Origin: Thozetella sp. PMI_491
Taxonomy: Eukaryota > Ascomycota > Sordariomycetes > Chaetosphaeriales > Chaetosphaeriaceae
Direction of reading: 5' to 3'
NCBI GenBank assembly: GCA_021432635.1
Contig: MU270048.1
Span: 1-64,000 of the forward strand
Length of the DNA: 64,000 bases
Shown here: positions 32,919-44,558 of the stretch, one piece after another
Numbering within the stretch: the first letter of the stretch is position 1
How the letters are laid out: each line of letters begins with the position of its first letter
The notes under the pieces: model-generated
Database searches by the model: none
The model's input: the letters and a program-made list of their open reading frames with translations, nothing else
What the model was told of the DNA's origin: nothing
Made by a program: the position numbers and the translations under genes

Positions 32919-35520
32919 GTGGTCGGAGTTGGCCGGGCTTACATTGAGACAGGAGTAGATGTTCCGGCAAGTTTGCCCCTGGAGCTGCCATATGATATGC
33001 TTCTTATCCTTGAAGATGGCCAAATTGTGAAAGCCATTGCTCCCCTAATTGTTTGCCCATGTGTCAGAAAGGGTTCGGCCATATCCAGACTTCGATACTG
33101 TTCGCTGAGTCCGTTCACCCAGTCGTGGGACCGGCTTTCACGGCCCTTTTAGTAGCACCGCCCATAGTCGGAATGCCCTCGATTGAACCGAATCAAATCA
33201 AAAGCACAGTTGACGGCGCGATGACCAACCTTCCTGCTGTTCAAATAGTCGTAGCTGAGGTGGTCCTATTCCCTGCTGCAGAAGCAGCGACTAAAATTGG
33301 CGACATCGTCACTCAAACTTCGGTAGCCATGCCAACCGAGCAAAACGATCCAGCTCCGAAGTCCGAAATCCCCTCCTCGATAAAAAATTATTATATCGCT
33401 AATTATTCTAGGGTAAACGAGGATCTCATTTGGGAGCGACGTCTTGCGAGAGATGCGCCCGGAAACTCGGCCTAAGGTTGACCACTCTGGTGACCCAAAG
33501 GTCGTCGGAGATTCTGAGAAGATCGCAAATCGGTATCCAGATCAATAGATTGAGGAGGCATAGTCAGGATACCAACTGACTATATAAGTGAAAATTTTGC
33601 TCGTAGGGGGCTTGCTAATCTAAAAGTTGTACGTAGAAAAGTGCGCGCTGAGCAGCAAAGACCAGGAAGCTCTTGGTATCAGGCAGACAAAGTTCAGGAG
33701 CAGGAACTGTTCAAACATTGATAGAATGCTGCCTGCAGCGAGCATCACGTATGAAATTATATCGGGGCACCCATACCCTTCGCACATGGTAGAGATCTCC
33801 AAGAGTACGACATAATGCTACCGAGGACCGGGTTTGGAGAACGGAGGGCCGAGAAATGAACCCCAGGGAAATACGTAGCTTCTACTTATAGCACATACAA
33901 CGATCCTACGTCCGAGGCAATCACTGCCTATGAAGACGGCTGTAAACTGCTCAACGTAGGTGCTCTTTCCAAACTAGAAATGAGGCAAGGTATGTGAATT
34001 CGAAAAATGACATGTGTGGCAACTTCTAGGAGTGTTTGCCTTCAAAACTACCTATCTGGTAAAGCAAATTGCTTCACTCCTCTATTACCATAGAACATAG
34101 AAGGAAATGCCAAGTAAATATTTGGGGGCAGGTATCAGTACTGCGAAGATATGCCGGTCATCTTCTAGACTAAGCTGGCTTTGACCACAATCCGCGATGA
34201 CGTGTTCCGGCTTGGCGGTCACTGGAGCTGGCGACATAATCATTTTGGTCACAACAGTATAGGTGTAATATGAACACGTGTAGTAGCAAGCAGAAAGCCA
34301 AAGAGTCCAAATTGCAAGCCCAATCTCCTGGTGAAGAGAGTAATGTGTGCTAGGCGACCCTGCTCTCCTCAAGAGAGCCTTTGGGTATTGAGAGCGACTC
34401 ACATTCTACTTTACCTAGCACTTGTCTCTCCCACCGTTGCTGGTTCCTAAAGCCTAATACAGCCGCTAATGTAGCTTCTAAGTTCGTCAACCTTTCAAAC
34501 CTAGTTTCTGATAGATATATCCAAGCGGCATTTCCATTACTGCCGCTAGAAAGGTGTCTCATAGAACAAGTTATATGCTCATTTGTAGATCTCTCAGGGT
34601 ACTTGCAAGGGACAAATTCGTCCTCTGACAATGATCTCTATTCTTACTGAAGGTCCTGCTGTTAGTGCCTTATCACCCTCCCGAGCTACTTCTTAAAGGA
34701 GGCGCCGAAGATGGATGAAAACGAGCATGGCTCCCACGAACACTTTCTGGCGCCACGCCTCTTCATTCAAGGCTAGATTATTCCTCGAATCTCCCGACAC
34801 AGAGATTATATTGGTTTAAGTACAGAGCGTATAGCTGTGAGCCGCAACTTCCTATCAGCCCTCGAGCATGATATTTAAGCAAGGAAGGGTCTTGGGAAGC
34901 AGAGATAGAAGGGGTGAAGTTGGCAGGGTGGGAATATATTTATTCTGTCCCTACGTGACATACAGACATAAACCCAACTGTCTCTTTTTGAAGTTCGAGA
35001 GGTTGAGATGGGTAGTCAGCAATGATTTTCGGCACAATATGTTGATGGCTGATCAACTGCAGCTGCGAAGGTAGCTCGTGCTAAGAATGACGTGTGAGAG
35101 CTCTGCTTCGGAGTCTCTAGGTTAACAGCGCGATACGCTCTCGACACTCTATTCGTATTTCCTCAGGGTCTCGGCAGTACCTTGGGTGTATGAGGATATA
35201 TCCAACAGGCTGACGTTACATTTAGCCGGTCGGTCATCGCTTGGCAGCCACCATCTAATATGCTAAAAGGTAAGCTTGGACCTCAATCCTCGAAGGAGTC
35301 GAGGGTGTGCGCAAGTTAAGCAACGGTCGGAAGGTCGCCCTTACACCATACTAGTCGGCATATCTCGCTGTCAAGTACAATGCACTATCAAGTCAAGGTA
35401 GCTTCCACGTTGAGGCTACCCACACGATAGCCATGAACGAGATTCTCGATTCGAAGGCCGTGAAGCCAATTGACATCAAGAATCCCGCCAAAATCTTCAC
35501 GATCCCCTAGAACACCAAGC
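32919..35520 (+). pseudogene. Possible decayed host gene fragments, family unknown
   Basis: Four stretches with protein-like composition share the plus strand over 2.6 kb, but they do not connect into one reading frame with splice sites I trust. One (about 33860-33995) ends against a GTATGT donor-like site, as a real exon would. Another (about 35350-35510) has an open frame through SQGSFHVEATHTIAMNEIL and stops soon after. They could be pieces of one or more degenerate genes, or exons of a diverged gene that I failed to assemble. Confidence 0.25.
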
Positions 35521-36507
35521 CTGGAACTTTCCATACAAACATTAATAACGGATTTTCGCCAATTGCTCGAGCGCGGTTTTCACGGCTCTCACAGTAGCAA
35601 GAGCCATAGGCGGAACACTCTATTTCTACCTCTTTGTTTTCGGTGCAGATCGCTCAGAAACTGCGGCTCGAACCCCGCAAAACGGTGTAGGCTTGTGATG
35701 GACTAGGACGAGCATCTTGGCTATGTTGACCGCTAGGAAGCATAGGCCGGCCCATACCAATTTTGACGTCGAGGTCGATGAAATGGATGGATCAACTCCT
35801 TGTTCAACTCCAGCTTGCCGTGGACATCCTTCTCGACGTAGGAAGATGCTCTGCTCCCTCGCTGCGTGGCATTGACAAGGGCCGGGCCTAGGCCCGCATT
35901 TGCCCTAGCGCTACGCCACCGCGCGCGCTGGCCTACTCCACGGGGCACCCGTCGTGGAGCCGGCTCGGCATTTCGCTATAAGGCCGAGCTGCCTGCAAGC
36001 CTTCTCCAGTCGCTTGGCTGGTCCGCGCGCGGGTGGCTTGTTCCTCGGCCGGGGGGGGGGGACAAAGGGAGGCGTTCGATAGATCGCTCATATCTCGATT
36101 CGCGCAAGGCACGAGCCTGATCCTATCCCGTATCCCAGGAATTGCGACCGCGCACGGTAAGGGGTGAGGTGGCCACGGCATCGACGGCGCGACGATGGCG
36201 AAATTGGTTGGCACCTCACGGGCACAATATCTATTCCCCGAGCACATAGGGTCCGAGAAGGAGGGATGCAACGTCGGACCCGATGGAGCGTGGCCGTCGG
36301 GCCGTCGCCCTGTCGACACGCCCTGGCGACAGGTTCTGGCCCATGGTAAGTGCATGTGATGGAACCAAAAAACCTACAACAGGTGGTATTCGGCTATGGG
36401 TGTGCATCTCGCTCCGCGCCTTGTCCTACGCTTGCACGGGTGCTTAGTCCGTCCTGCACGTTGCATTTTCGCCGACCAGACCAGGCCAGGGGGGGCGTGT
36501 GGTCCTT

Positions 36508-36529
36508 GGTGTGGTGTGGTGTGGTGGGG
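36508..36529 (+). repeat. Short (ggtgt)n simple repeat
   Basis: Four head-to-tail GGTGT-like pentamers form a G/T-only tract in the spacer downstream of the hexose transporter gene. Confidence 0.85.
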
Positions 36530-36925
36530 TACCCCTTGAACTTGGGGTAGGTCGAACGGGGGTGGAGGATTGTTTTCCTAGTTCTTTTGGTTCCCCCATT
36601 TTCTTGGTTACCCTGGGGGAAGGATCAGCTAGCTATCCTAGTTTCTGGCATCGGGAAATTGCTCAAACGCGAAAGTACTCGAAATTGGCAAAGGGTCACG
36701 CGCAAACTTTTATCAAGAGATTGTTTTGTTGAGAACAAGATGAAATTTGGTATTAGTGACCTCCGTGAAGGAGGTGCTGCGGTATCAAGTTCAGCTAGTT
36801 TATTATATACAGTTCCTTGAGCGTAATCGGGCCGTCAAGCCTACTACTCCACATCCGGTAGATGGTGAAAAGTGGGACACGACTGCCGAATAGCTCCTCT
36901 TCGCGCCCGCGCATGCGTGGGTAGC

Positions 36926-38801
36926 TTAGACGTGCTCGACACCAGCCTTCTCGACGTTGCCGACGGTGGAGGCGAAGGTGGTGGTCGGCACCCACTTGGC
37001 CGAGGTGCGGGGAGTGGTCTCCTCCATCATCTTGTCGACCTGCTCCAGGGACAGACCCTTGGTCTCGGGGACCAGGAACCAGGTGTAGACGAAGGCAGCC
37101 GTGCAGAGAGAGCCCCAGAGGAAGAAGACCGAGGACTTCATGTTGCCCTTGTTCTCACCGACCATGTAAGGCGTAATCACAGCTATTATGGTATTCCATA
37201 GCCTAGCCCCAGGCGCCCATTAGCTTCAAGAAAACGAGGTCGTGATGTTGGGAGGGTGTTTGTGGATGGTGGTGAGGAAAGGGGACAGAGGGCTTTCAGG
37301 GGCAGGGTTAGGGTTGGGTATGGGGCAGGAGACATACCAGTTGGAGGCGGTGGACAGAGCAACACCGCGCGAGCGGATGGGGAGAGGGAAAATCTCGCCA
37401 ATGACGATCCAGGCACCGGGGCCCCAGGTGGAGGCGAAGAAGAAGATGAAGATGGCGATGAACGAGACCTGGGCGTTGACGGCGGAGAGGTTGTCGGCAA
37501 TGCTGACAGGGTCGGCACCGTCGGGGACGGGGATGTTGTGGGTCTTGTTGAAGCCAACGGTGACACCGATGATGGCAACGAGGAACTGGCAGATCAGCAT
37601 GCCCAGGGCGCCGTAGAGCAGGATGGTGCGGCGGCCGAAGCGCTCGACGGTCCAGAAGGAGAGCGGGGTCGAGAGCACGTTGACGAGGGTGAAGATGAGC
37701 GAGATGATGAACGGGTCATCGATGGCACCAGTCGACTGGAGGAAGGGAGTCGAGTAGTAGAAGATGAAGTTGACACCAGTCCACTGCTGCATCATCTGCA
37801 TAGAGGTACCGAGGATGGTGCGGCGAAGGTTAGACTTGCCGGTCCAGAGGCTGCCGCTGAAGCAGTGGGCCCAGCTGCCGAACCAGGTGGTGTCGGGGAT
37901 GATGGAGCGCTCGTACTCCTCGTTGGCGACGATCTCAGCGAGCTCGACCTGGATGTACTCGGAGTCGCTGGGCTGGCCACGCAGGCGGGACAGAGCCGAG
38001 GCAGCATCTGCGAGACGGCCCTTCTTGACGAAGTAACGGGGCGAGTCGGGCAGGAACATCAGACCACCACCGAGGATCAGAGCCCAGGGGATCTGGATGG
38101 AGATGGGGATGCGGAAGACGCTGGTGTCGGAGCGGTTCTTGGTGGCGTTGACGACAATCGAGGCAAGCATGATACCAATGGTGATGCAGAACTGGTATCC
38201 GGCGACGAGAGCACCACGGACCTTGCGGGGGCACTGGAGAGTAGCTGGTCAGCAAGGCAGCTCGTCATGATCCCTCGGCTGAGGGTATGGGGATCCAACT
38301 TACGATCTCAGACATGTACAGGATGACAATGGCGGACTCGAAGCCGACACCGACACCGGCGATCAGACGACCAGCGACGATGGTGCCGAGAGGGTCGGCA
38401 CCAGCGGTGCCCAGGACCATCTGGATGATGACTCCGATGAGGTAGATGAGGCAGCCGAGGATGACGGTCCACTTGCGGCCGATGGCCTCGGCGACGTCAC
38501 CACCGATGAGAGCTCCGAAGAAGGTACCGCAGGACAGGATCGAGACGATGAGGGACGAGTGGCTCTCGGACAGGGCCTTGGCCGTCTCGCCCTCGACGGC
38601 ATGGATGAACATGGAGGAGCCGTTGACACCGTTGATGTAACCGGAGTCGTATCCGAAGAAGATACCACCGAACGACGCGAAAGCGCAGATCAGGTAGGCC
38701 TTCCAGGTGACGGGGGCCTCGATGCGCTCGACATCCTCAGTGACGGTGAGGTTGTGCTCGCCGATCTGGGCGGTCACGGGCTGGGCCTTGTTGTCGGCCA
38801 T
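36926..38801 (-). CDS. Hexose transporter, MFS sugar porter family
   Basis: Exons 38801-38304, 38233-37338 and 37202-36926 give 556 aa, normal for fungal hexose transporters. Sugar porter signatures are present: FFGYDSGYINGV in helix 1, RLIAGVGVGFESA followed across intron 1 by SEICPRKVRGAL, LPDSPRYF before the central loop, ERFGRRTILL, and PETKGLSLEQVD at the end of helix 12. The second junction creates ASNWLWNTIIAVITPYM, a textbook match. Introns are 70 and 135 nt. The protein should be a plasma-membrane proton/hexose symporter or facilitator. It resembles high-affinity glucose transporters, but substrate cannot be read from sequence. Start is the ATG of MADNKAQP; an in-frame upstream GTG is not a likely start. 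A long GC-rich leader region precedes it. Confidence 0.93.
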
Positions 38802-41591
38802 GGCGGTTGACAGACTCGTGCGTCTTGAGATCACTTGTCGTTCTTGTCTTTGGTATTAGAGGCAGCCTGAGACGGCGATATGAAGGGCAGACAGACACAC
38901 GGGTAAAATCAAGAGAGAGGCAGAACGGGGGGGAAGGTCCAGGAATTTAAACAAACGGCTCGCTGGGTGAAAGTGAAGATCCGCGGCTTGGGACAGGGGT
39001 CCCGGGGTGACACGGATGGGACAGAACGACCCAGACCTCACTTTTTTTTTCACACACCCTTGCAGGCGTGTGTACTTTCGTACAATCTGTCGGCCCCGGG
39101 CTGTACGAAGTACACACGCGGCGAAGGAGGATCCCAAAAAATTCTTCCCCGGTCCCCAAGGTCCCAGATTCTGTCTCCAGACTGACCCCAACGCCCCCAG
39201 GCCCTTCCCCCCTCCCCTCCTCTCCCCAAGCTTCGTAGCCGACCCGGTCTCACTCACTCGCCACGTTAGCTGGGGGGGTTCCCAGCCTGGACCCGGGTTT
39301 GCTTCCCAAGACACTTCTTCTTCGACTCCTTCTACCGCCCTGAGACATGGGTAGAGCCGACGAAGGACCGCGTCCGATGCGTCGACCCATGCGCGAGACA
39401 CGACTCGGCATGGCGTGAGTTGCCGTTCTAGGTAGAGCCGCAAGCCACCGAAGCCACACCTACTCCGGATCTCCAGGCCACCAGCGTTTCTCCACAATCG
39501 ACAGCAGTGAGACGCCTCCCGGGCGGCCCCCCCCCCCCCCTCTAACCCCCCCTGGCCCAAGAGCTCCGTATGCCGCCCGGGGGAAAAGGGGGGGCACCCA
39601 TGGGACAAAGCAGCACACACACCACACCAAGGGCCGAACAAGATGGGGAATGGGGTTTGCCCAGGGGGGTCCCCACAACTTGGCTCGACAGGCCTGGGGC
39701 CCAAATTGGCCGTTATTTCGCCGCGTCGAATGGGGTCCCCGGGGACGGTGGGACCGGCTCAGTTCTTCGAACTCAGGCAAGACGCCGCCTCCCCGAGGAG
39801 CAGCCAGGGCGCCGATTGGCAGGCGCCTTGAGCGGGGTGCCACCGGCATCCTTGCTCCCTCCCCCGCCGGTCGCCCCCCCAAGGCCAATGGCTAGGCGGA
39901 TCTGACACTTGATCGTGGACATCGCCTGTGGGCTCCGTGGACCGTGCTCGGTCGTACTCAGCACCCTTCGGCGCTTCTCCTCGACGCGCTTGGCCGATGC
40001 TTGCCTCGCGGCCAGTGTAGCACGCCAGAGAAATCGGCCGAGCGCAGGGCCGCTGCCAGGCCTGGCGCAGGTTTTAGCGCCCAGCCCGACGGGCTCTTGC
40101 GGGAGTGTGACCAACAAACGGGGCCCCGTCCTTTTCCCATTTCCCACTTCCCACACGCCCAACAGGGCCTGCCCCCGTTCCCTCTGCGGCCGGATTGGGG
40201 CGTCCAGACACTTGTGAGCCGCGGACTCGACACACACCCCCCCTTCCCAACTCGCGAGCTTGCAGACTGGAGACAGCCTCCGATCACGAGGCGCCTCGAA
40301 AACGGCCCTGTTTGTATAGTCACCCATGAGTAACCATGCGCCAAGACACCGGGGTCCCGAAACCACTCGGCAACGCTTGAACAAGGACGCGAGGCCACAT
40401 GCTACATACGTGCTGTCGGGACGATGGGCGAGCGCGCTATCACTCTAGATCCGGCCCGAAGGCGCGCAACCATGTGTAAATCGCGAATAGCCTCATCAAT
40501 GCCATTCCATTGCATCCGACGTCCGTCCATGCGGATTGTCTCGCGCCCTTCCCCCCCTCCCTACCCACCTCCCCGCCCCTTCTTCGTCTGTACTTTCTTT
40601 TTTCCCCTCCCCGCCCGCCCCCATTCGCTCTACTCAGCTCTGGCGTTGGTTGTGCAGCAGCAAGGCGACGCAGATCCTCTTGATTGCGTCCTCCCAGCCC
40701 TTAGTCGCGTGTCACCAACGCACTCTGCTGGGAGATTGCACTCCTATTTAACCAAGGGCCCTCCCGCCGTCAACCCGTCGCCTCGCCTACGCTCAGGTAC
40801 CGGACCTACGCCCCGGCAGGCTCTGGAGGGGCAGGGTCCGCTAACGGCGACGAACACTGCCTATATGGCGGTGCCGCGGGTTTAATATATCTCGTACCCG
40901 TACTGTACCAAAAGACCCTCGCATTCCCTTCGCCCTAATCCTGCCTCGCGCGGCTGCACGGAGCCGCCAATCCAGTGCTGCAGGCGTGCGTTGGACGGCC
41001 TAGGGAGGGCGCATCGGCCACGCTGACTGCGGCGAAGGATGGATTTTACGACCGTGACATACATATATATTCGCACCACACGCACGCGGCAGGTTTGTGA
41101 ACAAAGAAGGGGTGCGAGGTACAGTAGGCAGTAATTGGGTTGGGGTATCATTGGTGCTGCAAGTAGTATGTACAGGATTTGCTCCCAATTGGTAGTGGCT
41201 CGCTTGGCGAGGTCCAGCCCAGGGGTCTGGGATTGTCCAACGGCGGCCTTTCTTTGTCTCTCGCCAACAAGCGAGTACCGCAAATCTGGTTCTGGCTCGT
41301 CCCGCGGGTTCCAGGCAAATTTCTAGCCGAGTCATGTGGCCGCGAGTGGGTAATCGAGGTACACAGCCAAGGCAAGGGGTCTCTCGTCAGAGCGCCTAGC
41401 AGAATTTTTGGGGTCCCTGCTTCGGCCGAATACGTAAAGCTGGGTAGAGGTAGACAAAGATCTCGTGGTTGCCCAGCGGGCTCCTCCGGCGCTTATCCTC
41501 GTGACACCCCGCCGTCTTGTGTCGGTGCATGTCGACCTCGGCTCAGAGCCTCTTTGCTCACGAGCGCGGGTCAGGAGACGCTTCAGACGCT
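38802..41591. other. 2.8 kb GC-rich upstream region of the hexose transporter
   Basis: No gene was recognised. The DNA is very GC-rich with many homopolymer runs, including a C14 tract (39527-39540) and T- and C-rich tracts near 39050 and 40540-40620. Open frames on both strands have biased, unstructured compositions (Gly, Arg, Pro) and no spliced continuation. The left part is probably the transporter's promoter and 5' leader. The right end is the 3' flank of the next gene. Confidence 0.5.
39527..39540. repeat. C14 homopolymer
   Basis: There are fourteen consecutive C residues in the spacer upstream of the hexose transporter. This is a likely place for length error in sequencing or for slippage. 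Confidence 0.9.
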
Positions 41592-42416
41592 TCATCTTGC
41601 CGCCACCGCCGTCCCAGCAACAGCCGTGAATGCCCGCCCGGCGCACCCGGTCTCTCTCCAGGCCCGAGTAGGCTTAGCCGACGAGCTCATAGTCCTCGTA
41701 GTCGCCGTAGCAGTAGTTTTGTTCGAGGACGGGGCAGTGGGGCCGAATGCTAGTGGACCACCGCCTCGGCGCGCGCCTCCAGGAAATTTGGCCGGTGGCT
41801 GACGCTGGGTCTTAGTCTTGTTCGGCTCTGCCAAGGCCGCCGGCCCGTCGGTTTGCTCCGCAAGTCGAGCGTCCTTGACGCGTTGTGTCCACTGGTACGA
41901 TCTCTCTCGCATGTGCATCGTGAGATCATCGAGGCTGTCTTGCGAGACTCTTAGGTGTCCCTCGCGCGACTTGGTGAAGACGCCGAGCACCGTGACCGGC
42001 ACTACCCAGACGCTTTGGATGTTGACCCACGACGCTTGTGGCTTTGGCATGCTCTTGCCCTCCTCCAGGTACAGCAATTTGCGGCTAGTGGATCGCTCGC
42101 TGCCTACGAAAGATCGGAAGTCCCTGCGGTCCTTGCGCCAGTGGGCTGGCTGGTTCCACGGGGCGAGGCCATTGAAATTCTCGGCGCTGTAAGCTGATAC
42201 AGGGGTGATGAGTGCGTGGGTGGATTTTCCAGATCTACGCTCCAGTATGATGACTGGGTGGTTCGTCGCCTTGGGTGGCATGTAGCCAGAGTTGATCAGG
42301 GTTGTGAGCTCGGAGGAGTTGAAGGTCTCCCACCGCCTGAGGTACGCAATGTCGCCGGTCTTCCACCGGGCCATGTCACGCCTTTGCCAGCCACGGGGGT
42401 ATGAAGAGGTCATCAT
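41592..42416 (-). CDS. Uncharacterised fungal protein
   Basis: An open frame of 274 aa starts at one of two adjacent ATGs (42416 and 42413). The N-terminal two thirds is well ordered: WKTGDIAYLRRWETFNS, SGYMPPKATNHPVIILER, HALITPVSAY, LLYLEEGKSMPKPQASWVN and VWVVPVTVLGVF. The early GDIAYL...HPVIILER...HALITPVSAY pattern resembles beta-rich SH3-like small domains, but no family is assigned. The C-terminal third (after KTKTQRQPPAKFPGG) is low in complexity. In the +2 frame of this last part the same strand reads GDYEDYELVG and stops, an acidic, aromatic ending more like a real protein C terminus. A small unrecognised intron may therefore alter the end. No signal peptide or membrane segment is present. 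Confidence 0.6.
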   Translation of the reverse strand: MMTSSYPRGWQRRDMARWKTGDIAYLRRWETFNSSELTTLINSGYMPPKATNHPVIILERRSGKSTHALITPVSAYSAENFNGLAPWNQPAHWRKDRRDFRSFVGSERSTSRKLLYLEEGKSMPKPQASWVNIQSVWVVPVTVLGVFTKSREGHLRVSQDSLDDLTMHMRERSYQWTQRVKDARLAEQTDGPAALAEPNKTKTQRQPPAKFPGGARRGGGPLAFGPTAPSSNKTTATATTRTMSSSAKPTRAWRETGCAGRAFTAVAGTAVAAR

Positions 42417-43146
42417 TGTGTCGTCTATAGTAGGGAGCCGGAGCTTCTCGCTCTTGGTGTCTTGTTGCCAACAGGGTAGCTGGCTAAGATCTACTCAGCA
42501 CACACTCTCGTGCTCTTGGTTCGTGATCAATGGTGGGTATGAAGATATTGGCAGTAGCCGTGATGTCAGGTGAATGAGTGTGATTTATTTTGCGGTGTCG
42601 CTGAGGACGGCGCTGACTCTGTTGAGATTTGGGTAGGCAGAGTTGTGGTATGGGGAGAGGATCTCTTGTTGTCAAGATGGACGACGAGGAAAGAGCAAGT
42701 GGGCATGTATGCATTTGCTGCGGATCATCTCCGATACCCGGGTGCATACAAGATTTTCCTGATGCAAGTACAATTTTTTTTTTTACTTTTTCTCTTTTAG
42801 CTCTCGTCAACTCTGATCTCCGGGCTCACCTAGGCATGCTCCCCGGTATGTTGAGAGTTTGGAGCACCGATTAAGCTCGAAGGGCCTCGGATTCCGGGGG
42901 CCGCGAATAGGAAGCTGGAGTTGTTTCTCCGGATGTGGACAGTTAAACCGCCCAATTACAAGCCCCCAGCTCTCGCTATATTAAACACATAAAAACCTTA
43001 ATATGCATTGGTACTTAGTCTAGAAGTTAGATGCAATGGACAGCCTTAGATTCATCCCCGGTAATCCGCAGCCTAGAGACGACGCCGAGGACCCGAGAAG
43101 CTACCGAGCCCATGCCCTTCCATTCCTTTCCGCTCATATCCATGGG
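42417..43146. other. Intergenic, nothing recognised
   Basis: This stretch contains the promoter of the uncharacterised protein gene and the 3' flank of the secreted Cys-rich gene. A T-rich tract near 42774-42795 is the only notable feature. Confidence 0.5.
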
Positions 43147-43726
43147 CTAGGTGCTGCAGATGAAGCTGTTCACGCGATCGTTGAACGCAGGCTCCTGGCA
43201 GTCCAGACCCGTCTCCCCGGGGCCGGCGTAGCCCTTGTCTCCCGTGCAGTCGGTGGTGCTGGGGTTCCCGTAGTTAGCTTCCCGTCCTCTATCCCAGCTG
43301 AGACCTGGCCCTTCAGCAGTGCGACTTACGTATAGAGGTCGCAGGAGGTGATGGCCGACGTGCAACAGGGAACATAGACAAACGTCACGTTGTTGACCAG
43401 CGGGGCGACATTTACATCAGGGAACGAGCTCCAGTTGTCTTAGTCGTCAGCACTTGGATTAGCCGCGGCGCTGAGACATTGACCCAGGGGAGGGTCGTGC
43501 AAATGGGACGAAACATACAGCAGATCCCAGGTTCCAGGTGCAGGGAAGCACATGCTCCCGCCCCGAAGGTCGGGATTGATTCATTGTCGCAGGGCTCCCA
43601 GGACTCATAGTGGGCATCCGTGCAAAAGGTCACACCAGGATCTTGCCTCTCGGCAACGCCAACGGCATCTGCGAGCACAGACGCCGTCATGGCCATCAGG
43701 CCGGTAAAAATAGCAATGTTTCTCAT
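43147..43726 (-). CDS. Small secreted cysteine-rich protein
   Basis: Exons 43726-43519, 43438-43330 and 43258-43147 give 142 aa. It begins with a signal peptide (MRNIAIFTGLMAMTASVLA). The mature protein has about ten cysteines in a regular pattern: TFCTDAHYESWEPCDNES, GACASLHLEPGICC, VPCCTSAITSCDLYT, DCTGDKGYAGPGETGLDC and finally SFICST. Both introns (80 nt GTATGT...TAAG; 71 nt GTAAGT, CTAAC, CCCAG) restore the frame exactly. The second joins LYT to TTDCTGDKG. The size, the cysteines and the lack of other domains fit a secreted effector-like or antimicrobial-like protein. I recognise no named family. Neighbours are a 0.8 kb spacer and the MFS permease gene, with no obvious link. Confidence 0.82.
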
Positions 43727-44558
43727 GGGTGGCGTTTGTGGTGAGTCTACTCAGAGTCGGATGAGAGGGTTTACGAGTTGATTGTCTTAACGCCCAGTAC
43801 CCCCCTTCCACGCGCACTCGAATTAAATACTTTTTGGAACTGTTTATTCACCTAGGTCCTCGGGAAATCGTTTCCTTATACGTGAATGCCTATTTGAGTA
43901 AAAATGCGCAGACAGGAAACCCCTTTAGAAGATGGTTCCATTTTTCAAGGGGAATACGAGGTTGAGTCCTGCAAGCTACTGATATCGTATTAATTGACTT
44001 GCGAAGGAAGCCCAGCATATTTATCCCCGCTGGCGCCTGTGCTTCCGCCCACTAGTGAATGTGTGCAGTGGAGGTGCTGCGTGGCTTCTGCGAGGCCCAA
44101 GTTGCTATATTCTCGCCAGTTTGGAATTACGGTAAGAAACCGTCGAGACCTGCGCCGTATTCTTATGCTTCCAGCGCCAAGGCGGCGACGTTCCAATCAT
44201 TTCGAATTGTAGATTAAACCACCGCAACAAATGCTGACCGCGCATAGCCGGGTCTGGACATACTGGCGGCCGGCATAATGCGAGGCTATTATCTAGGACT
44301 AGATAGGCATGCTGTCTGTTTCTCGGCTTTTTATGCCAGTGCTGCTAGCCCACGGAAAGGCTGGCTCCTTCTGACTGGAAGGGCTTAACGGGCCGACCTG
44401 CGGTACCAGGAGACCTCTACAATGCAGTGCTACGGCGCCCACATGCGCCACAGCAGAATCGGCCAATCGACACGGATAGTAACCATGTGTGATTGAGACA
44501 AGAGCTAATCATGGAAACTTCAGCCCGAAAACGCGGTGAACAGTTGGCTCTAGTAGTT
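43727..44558. other. Intergenic, nothing recognised
   Basis: This is the promoter region of the secreted Cys-rich gene and the downstream flank of the ACS-family permease gene. No conserved frame or repeat is visible. Confidence 0.5.

Larger units (their letters stand above)
31421..36925. other. 5.5 kb gene-poor island with coding-like fragments
   Basis: Base composition is visibly less GC-rich than in the flanks. No intact gene was found. Scattered stretches look like former or fragmentary coding DNA, all on the plus strand: 32919-33060 (AYIETGVDVPASLPLELPYD), 33150-33475 (SSIKNYYIANYSRVNEDLIW), 33860-33995 (TSEAITAYEDGCKLLNVG) and 35350-35520 (HTIAMNEILDSKAVKPIDI). They are separated by non-coding sequence and I recognise no family in them. 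A (ggtgt)n run at 36508-36529 and a G11 run at 36051-36061 lie in the more GC-rich right end. No terminal repeats were seen. Confidence 0.45.

Noticed and set aside
31421-36925. Retroelement or other transposon as the source of the gene-poor island
   Set aside because: No terminal repeats, reverse transcriptase, integrase or transposase motif could be recognised in any frame.
37256-38326. 356-codon plus-strand frame opposite the hexose transporter
   Set aside because: Antisense shadow of the transporter exons, rich in Glu, Gly and Asp, with no motif.
38856-39704. 282-codon minus-strand frame upstream of the hexose transporter
   Set aside because: Gly/Arg/Pro-biased, crosses homopolymer tracts, starts without an ATG context and shows no family motif.
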